A stretch of 10,836 nt of DNA from Bacteroidota bacterium (lineage in GTDB: Bacteria > Bacteroidota > Bacteroidia > Bacteroidales > Paludibacteraceae). The translations under genes and the position numbers were made by a program. The notes under the pieces were generated by a model. That model worked only from the letters and a program-made list of their open reading frames with translations. It made no database searches and was not told the DNA's origin. The stretch covers positions 1 through 10,836 of the forward strand of contig JAKLIM010000097.1 of assembly GCA_022709605.1 (NCBI GenBank). The letters run 5' to 3'. Positions 7,075 through 10,836 of this stretch are shown here, piece after piece. Numbering within the stretch: the stretch's first letter is position 1; every line of letters begins with the position of its first letter.

Positions 7075-7869
7075 CTATCCACCAATTTTAGTTAAAAATC
7101 CGGCCTTTTCAAATTGCATTTTCGTTTTTTCCAAATCACTCTTCATTACCGATTTAAGTTCGGGTAATGAATTTACAATTCCAAACCGATCATATTTATG
7201 AGAAGCCGTGTTGTGATAAGGAAGCAAATTTACGCATTCAATGGAATGTTTTTGTTGTTTCAACAAATCAATGGTCTGATTTATATTCGTTTCTGTAAAT
7301 GTAATGCCCGGAATCATGGGTAAACGAATCCACACTTTTTTACCAAGTTCGTGTATGTGAGTTAGATTTTCCATTATCAGTTTGTTCGAGACTCCGGTGA
7401 ATTTTTTATGCAATTCATCGTCGATTATTTTCAAATCGTATAGAAATAAATCTGTATATCGAGCCACTTCTTCCAATATGTCCCACTTCACAAATCCCGA
7501 AGTGTCAACAGCTGTATGCATTTCATTTTGTTTACATGCTTGCAGCATTTCAATCAGAAAATCAGCTTGTTGTAGCGGTTCACCACCCGAAAAAGTAACG
7601 CCTCCTCCGGTTTCTTCCATGAAAATTTTCTCTTTCATCAATTCATTTATCACATCAGCGACAGTCATTTCACGTCCAACTGTTTCATTTTCAGTAAAGG
7701 TTTTATCGCCAACACGAACGGTCTTTGCCACCGTACAAATAGCAGCAGTCATACTTTCGGGATTGTGACACCATGAGCACGAGAGTGGACAGCCCTTCAT
7801 GAAAACCGTTGTGCGGATTCCCGGACCATCGTGTACAGCAAAGCGTTTGATGTCGAATATAATACCCAT
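7075..7869 (-). CDS. radical SAM activating enzyme for a glycyl radical enzyme
   Basis: A 264-residue radical SAM protein that would use S-adenosylmethionine and a [4Fe-4S] cluster to form the glycyl radical on its partner, here most likely HypD. The N-terminus FAVHDGPGIRTTVFMKGCPL is the activase signature. The cluster cysteines are Cys27, Cys31 and Cys34 in CPLSCSWCHNPES. Other expected motifs are GGVTFSGGEPL (89-99), DTSGF (122-126), YDLK (144-147) and RLPMIPG (182-188). Most activases of dehydratase-type enzymes carry a ferredoxin-like insert with two extra [4Fe-4S] clusters; here the stretch 35-90 has a single cysteine (Cys45), so the protein resembles the compact pyruvate formate-lyase activase (about 246 residues). 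No formate-lyase gene is in view, and HypD is the only candidate partner here, 1.5 kb downstream past the ATPase gene. A possible promoter and structured leader lie far upstream (8001-8117). Confidence 0.92.
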   Translation of the reverse strand: MGIIFDIKRFAVHDGPGIRTTVFMKGCPLSCSWCHNPESMTAAICTVAKTVRVGDKTFTENETVGREMTVADVINELMKEKIFMEETGGGVTFSGGEPLQQADFLIEMLQACKQNEMHTAVDTSGFVKWDILEEVARYTDLFLYDLKIIDDELHKKFTGVSNKLIMENLTHIHELGKKVWIRLPMIPGITFTETNINQTIDLLKQQKHSIECVNLLPYHNTASHKYDRFGIVNSLPELKSVMKSDLEKTKMQFEKAGFLTKIGG

Positions 7870-7891
7870 GACATTTAAAGTGGAATATTAA

Positions 7892-7920
7892 ATGAAAAAT
7901 GAAGAAATGAAGAAATGAAA
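7892..7920. repeat. short tandem repeat, unit ATGAAGAA
   Basis: Four consecutive units: ATGAAAA, ATGAAGAA, ATGAAGAA, ATGAAAG. The 7/8-nt period and lack of a reading frame context suggest replication slippage rather than a binding site. It sits 22 bp upstream of the activase start, so copy-number change could alter its leader. Confidence 0.6.
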
Positions 7921-7954
7921 GAGTGGCTTAAGAATTCTCAAATTTGCAGTCACC

Positions 7955-7984
7955 AAAGTCCCCTTTAGGGGATTTAGAGGTAGG
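7955..7984 (+). repeat. CCCCTTTAGGGG dispersed repeat, copy 1
   Basis: AAAGT, then the palindromic core CCCCTTTAGGGG (7960-7971), then ATTTAGAGGTAGG. The same unit occurs twice more at 10341-10367 (reverse orientation) and 10398-10421 (forward). The core is self-complementary with a short loop. Such units recur between genes in many Bacteroidetes genomes, as I recall; their origin and role are not settled. No T-run follows, so termination is not evident. Confidence 0.75.
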
Positions 7985-8000
7985 TAGAATTTTGTCTAAA

Positions 8001-8103
8001 TCATCCAGCACTCGTACAAACCCTTACCGGATTTGTGGAGCAAATTGCCTTGACAGTTGGATGAATATTGCATTTGATAAGTGTGTTTTAAATTCAGAGT
8101 GCT
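8001..8103 (-). ncRNA. candidate structured leader RNA or small RNA with pseudoknot
   Basis: Hand-folding of the minus strand gives four helices. P1: AGCACTC (8103-8097) with GAGTGCT (8013-8007), 7 bp. P2: CAAATGC (8076-8070) with GCAATTTG (8048-8041), 7 bp with one bulged A, closing a 21-nt loop. P3: CAAATCC (8035-8029) with GGGTTTG (8023-8017), loop GGTAA; one pair is a G-U that becomes a C-A mismatch if the plus strand is read, so the fold favours the minus strand. Pseudoknot: TCATCC in the P2 loop (8064-8059) with GGATGA (8006-8001), directly abutting P1. A -7-like box lies 7 nt upstream of P1. The shape suggests a riboswitch-like leader for the activase or an independent RNA; I do not recognise a known family. 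A chance fold cannot be excluded without homologues. Confidence 0.35.
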
Positions 8104-8109
8104 AAAATA

Positions 8110-8117
8110 CAAAATTA
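8110..8117 (-). promoter_or_regulatory. possible promoter -7 box for the activase leader
   Basis: Minus-strand TAATTTTG fits TAnnTTTG and would start transcription near 8103, at the first base of the folded region. The -33 side is weak: the nearest TTG (8144-8142) is 24 nt away, longer than the usual 19-21. Confidence 0.35.
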
Positions 8118-8166
8118 TTTCATAGTATGTTCTGTTATAAGCAATAACAATTATTTTTTTTTACAC

Positions 8167-8212
8167 AAAAAAAAGGTGCAAAGTATTGAAATTTTTATTC
8201 AAACTTTGCGCC
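8167..8212 (-). terminator. intrinsic terminator of ppnP
   Basis: Read on the minus strand, GGCGCAAAGT (8212-8203) pairs with ACTTTGCACC (8184-8175), one pair being G-U, and the stem continues through TTGAA/TTCAA past a single bulge to a 7-nt loop, about 15 bp in all. Eight T residues (8174-8167) follow directly. It begins 26 bp after the ppnP stop. The plus strand has ATTTTTA after the stem, so it may also work weakly in the other direction. Confidence 0.85.
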
Positions 8213-8237
8213 ATTTTTATTATCGTAAATTTTAAAG

Positions 8238-8519
8238 TTATTTATAAAGACAAAGATAAGGTGTATCTTCAGTACATTTAACTTTGAACTTAACATCTTT
8301 AGCTACCACGAAACTTTCAAATTTTTTATAGGTTTTCCAATCGGTTTCGCCGGGTTGTTGTATGGTGAGTTGACCTGAAATAACGGTCATCACTTCGATG
8401 GTACCCGTACCAAACTCATATTCGCCTGCTGCCATAACACCTACTGTGGCAGTTCCTTCTGCCGATTCTAACCCTATGGAAACTACTTTCCCATCGAAAT
8501 ACTGATTTGTTTTAAACAT
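8238..8519 (-). CDS. ppnP: pyrimidine/purine nucleoside phosphorylase
   Basis: A 93-residue single-domain cupin-fold protein of the PpnP family (formerly DUF1255/YaiE). It cleaves a range of purine and pyrimidine nucleosides with phosphate to the free base and ribose-1-phosphate, feeding nucleoside salvage in the cytosol. It aligns along its full length with E. coli PpnP (94 residues, from memory): the N-terminus with N-x-YFDGKV-x-SIG, then GVMAAGEYEF (27-36), EVMTVISGQL (42-51), DW (60-61) and the ending YLCLYK (88-93). It is complete, with no signal peptide. It appears to be a single-gene unit, with a good promoter at 8612-8643 and a strong terminator just past its stop. It is divergent from the ATP-grasp gene across a 497-bp gap, and no functional link to either neighbour is evident. 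Confidence 0.95.
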   Translation of the reverse strand: MFKTNQYFDGKVVSIGLESAEGTATVGVMAAGEYEFGTGTIEVMTVISGQLTIQQPGETDWKTYKKFESFVVAKDVKFKVKCTEDTPYLCLYK

Positions 8520-8611
8520 GTTTTATATTGTTTTTATTATTAATATTTTACCTTAATTGTTAAACGGGTGCCTTGTATTGTCCGCTTAAAAATTTATCTG
8601 TTTTTGAATCG

Positions 8612-8643
8612 CAAAAATAAGATTAAATCTAATGCATCACAAA
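8612..8643 (-). promoter_or_regulatory. predicted ppnP promoter
   Basis: Minus-strand TTTG (8643-8640), a 20-nt spacer, then TATTTTTG (8619-8612) match both elements and the spacing of the Bacteroidetes primary sigma factor consensus (TTTG, about 19-21 nt, TAnnTTTG). The predicted leader is about 85 nt. Confidence 0.65.
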
Positions 8644-8700
8644 TCTTTTCTTAAAAACCGGGATAAAAATTTATCTGAATGAGCTCGCATTTTAAATAAT

Positions 8701-8715
8701 TTGTAATTATTACAA
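8701..8715. promoter_or_regulatory. 15-nt palindrome, possible operator
   Basis: TTGTAAT-T-ATTACAA is perfectly symmetric around one central base. It lies 57 bp beyond the ppnP -33 element and about 195 bp before the ATP-grasp -7 box. It could bind a dimeric regulator of either gene, but AT-rich DNA yields such sequences by chance. Confidence 0.22.
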
Positions 8716-8910
8716 TAATGTATATTTATTAATAGAAATATGTAAAAACAAAAGGAAATCGAAACCTTCATTTCACGATCAGAACAATAATATTGAAATA
8801 TAATTTAAATATTCCACCTTTAAACTATTAAAAAGGCAGGAAATTTGAAGGATTAGAAACAAATTATTTTAATAATTTACTAAACAGTGTCGTTTTGTCG
8901 TTTATTTTTA

Positions 8911-8918
8911 TATATTTG
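8911..8918 (+). promoter_or_regulatory. possible -7 box of the ATP-grasp/alpha-E operon
   Basis: TATATTTG fits TAnnTTTG and lies 98 bp before the start codon. The nearest upstream TTTG (8894-8897) is only 13 nt away, shorter than usual, so the -33 half is not convincing. Confidence 0.4.
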
Positions 8919-9016
8919 CAACATTATGATATGCAATAATCATTATTTTATTACATATTAATACAAAAATAAGGTATATTGTATCAAAAAGATTGTAAAA
9001 CTAAAAAAGGCAATAC

Positions 9017-10333
9017 ATGTATTCACTTGTCAAACAAAGAGACACCGTTAACAAATGGATGGAACGATTCGGTGTCCGTTTCGGTATTTATAAAGGAGGA
9101 AATTTTCATGAACAACTATTTCCTTTCGACCCTATTCCACGGGTAATAAGTCATAAAGACTGGATAGAAATTGAAGCCGGACTAATTCAGCGCGTCAATG
9201 CGCTTAATATGTTTCTGGAAGACATTTATAACGAGAAACGAATTGTGAAAAACGGTGTAATTCCCGAAGAATTTATATATTCATCAAGTGGTTATCTGGC
9301 ACAATGTGAAGGAATTACACCTTCAAAAAAAATATTTTCTCATATTTCGGGGATCGACCTGGTTCAGGCAAAGGATGGAAAATGGATTGTGTTGGAGGAT
9401 AATTTACGTATTCCTTCAGGAGCTTCGTATCCGATGATTGCGCGAACAATTACCCGCAAAATATCACCCGAAACATTCAAACAGAATGCTGTTTTCGATA
9501 ATCGTAACTATTCTACGATGATTCGAAAAGCCATGGATTATGTGAATGTTGACAACGGATTAGAAGTAATCCTTACACCGGGTCGTTACAATTCGGCTTA
9601 TTTTGAACATTCGTATCTGGCCGAGAAAGCGGGAGTTATTCTTGCTTTTGCCGATGATTTGATCGTAGAAAATGACACCGTTTACTACAAAGGATTGTTT
9701 GATAAACGCGAACGGGTTGGCGTGATTTACCGTCGCATTTCGGACGAATACCTTGATCCTTTGGCATTTGAAAGTTCGTCGATGCTGGGTGTTCCCAACC
9801 TGATGCGCGCTTACGCCAAAGGCAACGTTGCGATTATGAATGCGTTGGGAAATGGAATTGCCGACGATAAAGGAATATATTATTTTGTACCAAAAATGGT
9901 GGAATTTTACCTGGGTGAAAAGGCAATATTGCAAAATGCACCAACCTATTTGCCTTATTTTGATTATGATAAAAAATACGTTCTTGATAATTTGAAAACA
10001 TTGGTTATAAAAGATGTTGCAGAAGCCGGAGGTTATGGTGTAATGTTTGGCCGTGAAATGAACGACGAACAGTTGGCGGATATCAAACAACTGATTGAAA
10101 CTGAACCTCGCCGATGGATTGCTCAGGAAGTGATTGATTTTATCGATTTAGAAATAATGGATGGCGAAGAACGTATTTTCCGGAAGGCCGATTTGAGAGC
10201 TTTTGTTATTAGTGAAGCCGAAACAAAGGTTTGGCACAGCGGTTTGACCCGGTATACCCGAAGTCCGACTTCGTTTATTGTGAACTCATCGCAAGGCGGT
10301 GGTTTTAAAGATACTTGGATATTGAAAAAATAA
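9017..10333 (+). CDS. circularly permuted type-2 ATP-grasp protein
   Basis: A 438-residue member of the circularly permuted ATP-grasp family (CP_ATPgrasp, formerly DUF404/DUF407). ATP-grasp enzymes join a carboxylate to an amine or thiol through an acyl-phosphate; the substrate of this branch is not known. Family landmarks are the N-terminal GGNFHEQLFPFDPIPR (27-42), VLEDNLRIPSGASYP (125-139) with acidic and basic residues typical of the nucleotide site, NALGNGIADDKGIYYFVP (275-292), the glycine-rich KDVAEAGGYGVM (332-343), and the C-terminal segment running from LRAFVI (393-398) through GLTRYT (409-414) to NSSQGGGFKDTW (423-434). There is no signal peptide, so the protein is cytosolic. The alpha-E gene follows after 120 bp on the same strand, the usual partner order. 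In published comparative genomics such pairs occur with transglutaminase-like proteases and sometimes Anbu, and were predicted to make or tag peptides. Slightly shorter than many homologues (about 470-490, from memory) but with both ends conserved. Confidence 0.92.
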   Translation: MYSLVKQRDTVNKWMERFGVRFGIYKGGNFHEQLFPFDPIPRVISHKDWIEIEAGLIQRVNALNMFLEDIYNEKRIVKNGVIPEEFIYSSSGYLAQCEGITPSKKIFSHISGIDLVQAKDGKWIVLEDNLRIPSGASYPMIARTITRKISPETFKQNAVFDNRNYSTMIRKAMDYVNVDNGLEVILTPGRYNSAYFEHSYLAEKAGVILAFADDLIVENDTVYYKGLFDKRERVGVIYRRISDEYLDPLAFESSSMLGVPNLMRAYAKGNVAIMNALGNGIADDKGIYYFVPKMVEFYLGEKAILQNAPTYLPYFDYDKKYVLDNLKTLVIKDVAEAGGYGVMFGREMNDEQLADIKQLIETEPRRWIAQEVIDFIDLEIMDGEERIFRKADLRAFVISEAETKVWHSGLTRYTRSPTSFIVNSSQGGGFKDTWILKK

Positions 10334-10340
10334 ATTATTC

Positions 10341-10421
10341 ACCCCTAAATCCCCTGAAGGGGACTTTAAGATTGGCATTTGAGACGATAGTAACCTCAAA
10401 GCCCCTTTAGGGGTTTGGGGT
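10341..10421. repeat. CCCCTTTAGGGG repeats, copies 2 and 3, inverted pair
   Basis: Copy 2 (10341-10367) reads ACCCCTAAAT-CCCCTGAAGGGG-ACTTT, the reverse orientation of copy 1. Copy 3 (10398-10421) reads AAAG-CCCCTTTAGGGG-TTTGGGGT in the forward orientation. A 30-nt spacer separates them. Each core is a small hairpin, and the two together can form one long imperfect stem with a few one-base gaps. They fill the gap between the ATP-grasp stop and the alpha-E start. No T-run follows, so an RNA-processing or attenuating effect is more likely than full termination. Confidence 0.75.
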
Positions 10422-10453
10422 AATTGTAAACAAAACAAATATAACAAAAAATT

Positions 10454-10836
10454 ATGCAAACACTTACAGCCCGCAAAATAAATTCCGGCATTTCTACAGC
10501 TAAAGCGAATCGACTTTATTGGTTAGGCCGATACGCCGAGCGCGTTTATCTTACTTTACACATGCTTCGTAAACATTTCGATTTAATGATTGACGAAGAC
10601 AAAGATTCGTACATTGCTTTTTGTACAAAAATGGGTATTGAAAACAAGTATCGTTCGGCCGATGATTTTACAAAACGATACTTATTTGATAGTTCGAATC
10701 CCGAATCGGTGATTAACATGCTTGAACGGGTGAAGGACAATGCCATGATGCTTCGGGAAGAAATTATGACTGAAACGCTTTGCTACATTGAACTTAGCCT
10801 GGCTCACATGAACAAACCTGAAGTGCAAAATGCTGG
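10454..10836 (+). CDS. alpha-E domain protein, N-terminal part (3' end outside window)
   Basis: The frame opens at ATG 10454 and stays open to the window edge, giving 127 residues. Residues about 14-29 contain the alpha-E signature: T-A-K-A-N-R-LYWLGRYAERVY, corresponding to the family's S-x-x-A-x-x-LYWLGRYxER. Further on, a D-S-S-N-P-E-S-V segment (about 90-97) and a helix with R-V-K-D-N-A-M-M-LREEI match the family's D..NP.SI and following R..N....R motifs. Alpha-E proteins (formerly DUF403, about 300 residues) are all-helical, cytosolic, of unknown biochemical role, and nearly always encoded beside circularly permuted ATP-grasp proteins, as here. They are predicted to act together with that ligase. 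The gene probably forms an operon with the upstream one despite the repeat pair between them; any transglutaminase-like protease gene would lie beyond the right edge. Confidence 0.9.
   Translation, partial: MQTLTARKINSGISTAKANRLYWLGRYAERVYLTLHMLRKHFDLMIDEDKDSYIAFCTKMGIENKYRSADDFTKRYLFDSSNPESVINMLERVKDNAMMLREEIMTETLCYIELSLAHMNKPEVQNA

Larger units (their letters stand above)
7870..8237. other. 368-bp intergenic region between ppnP and the activase
   Basis: No credible gene. From left to right it holds a short ATGAAGAA tandem repeat, one copy of the CCCCTTTAGGGG repeat, a region that folds on the minus strand (8001-8103), a possible minus-strand promoter (8110-8117), an AT-rich stretch, and the ppnP terminator (8167-8212). 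If transcription starts near 8103, the activase mRNA would have an unusually long leader of about 235 nt. Confidence 0.7.
8520..9016. other. 497-bp divergent intergenic region
   Basis: Very AT-rich DNA between divergently transcribed ppnP and the ATP-grasp gene. It carries the ppnP promoter (8612-8643), a 15-nt palindrome (8701-8715) and a likely -7 box for the ATP-grasp gene (8911-8918). I see no small gene with a plausible start and composition, and no RNA gene. The part between about 8716 and 8890 holds nothing I can name. Confidence 0.6.

Noticed and set aside
7892..7984. CRISPR array
   Set aside because: The repeats are either 7-8 nt tandem units or dispersed palindromes; there are no regular spacers and no cas gene.
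7932..8105. Open plus-strand frame with a C-x-x-x-C segment that looks peptide-like
   Set aside because: It runs through the CCCCTTTAGGGG repeat, has no start codon before its middle, and matches no family I know. It could still be a degraded gene fragment, which would weaken the RNA interpretation.
9092..9145. AAAGGAGG followed 8 nt later by ATG, a perfect Shine-Dalgarno start
   Set aside because: The ATG at 9108 is out of frame with the gene and its frame stops after 12 codons; the purine run simply encodes Lys-Gly-Gly.
9560..10090. 176-codon minus-strand frame inside the ATP-grasp gene
   Set aside because: It is wholly antisense to conserved ATP-grasp motifs, its composition is rich in Ile, Phe and His as expected for a shadow frame, and no family is recognisable.
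10350..10421. G-quadruplex formed by the GGGG runs
   Set aside because: Only three GGGG runs occur on the plus strand and the first is nearly 50 nt from the others; palindromic pairing explains them better.

Overview
The window looks like a chromosomal segment of a low-GC anaerobic bacterium of the Bacteroidetes, probably Bacteroidales. The reasons are a DUF4249 lipoprotein tail (a family largely confined to this phylum), promoters of the TTTG-N19/20-TAnnTTTG type, start codons mostly without Shine-Dalgarno sequences, and dispersed CCCCTTTAGGGG intergenic repeats that I remember from other Bacteroidetes. No rRNA, tRNA, CRISPR array or insertion sequence is visible.

Layout. Bases 1-520 (+) are the C-terminal end of a DUF4249 protein, convergent with a minus-strand block. 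That block, read right to left, is: ppnP (nucleoside phosphorylase), a radical-SAM glycyl-radical-enzyme activase, an AAA_14/DUF4143 ATPase, a large glycyl radical enzyme that best fits trans-4-hydroxy-L-proline dehydratase (HypD), a RhuM-Fic/Doc fusion protein, and an M24B Xaa-Pro aminopeptidase. From 9017 rightwards on the plus strand are a circularly permuted ATP-grasp protein and the start of an alpha-E protein, cut by the window end. The last two belong to a conserved, poorly characterised bacterial module that often also encodes a transglutaminase-like protease and sometimes an Anbu-type proteasome homologue.

How the genes may work together. HypD removes water from trans-4-hydroxy-L-proline to give pyrroline-5-carboxylate, and the activase installs its glycyl radical. 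The Xaa-Pro aminopeptidase could help release proline or hydroxyproline from peptides, but that link is inference only. The dehydratase and activase are separated by the ATPase gene, which has its own predicted promoter, an 18-bp palindrome in its leader and a two-hairpin inverted repeat upstream, so it looks like an insertion into an older gene pair.

The least explained DNA is the 368-bp gap between ppnP and the activase. It holds a strong terminator for ppnP, then a possible promoter followed by about 103 nt that I can fold by hand, on the activase-sense strand, into a closed multi-stem structure with a pseudoknot. It could be a leader RNA or small RNA. The next most interesting items are the two-hairpin element at 6969-7040, the paired repeats inside the ATP-grasp/alpha-E operon, and the RhuM-Fic fusion with no visible antitoxin.
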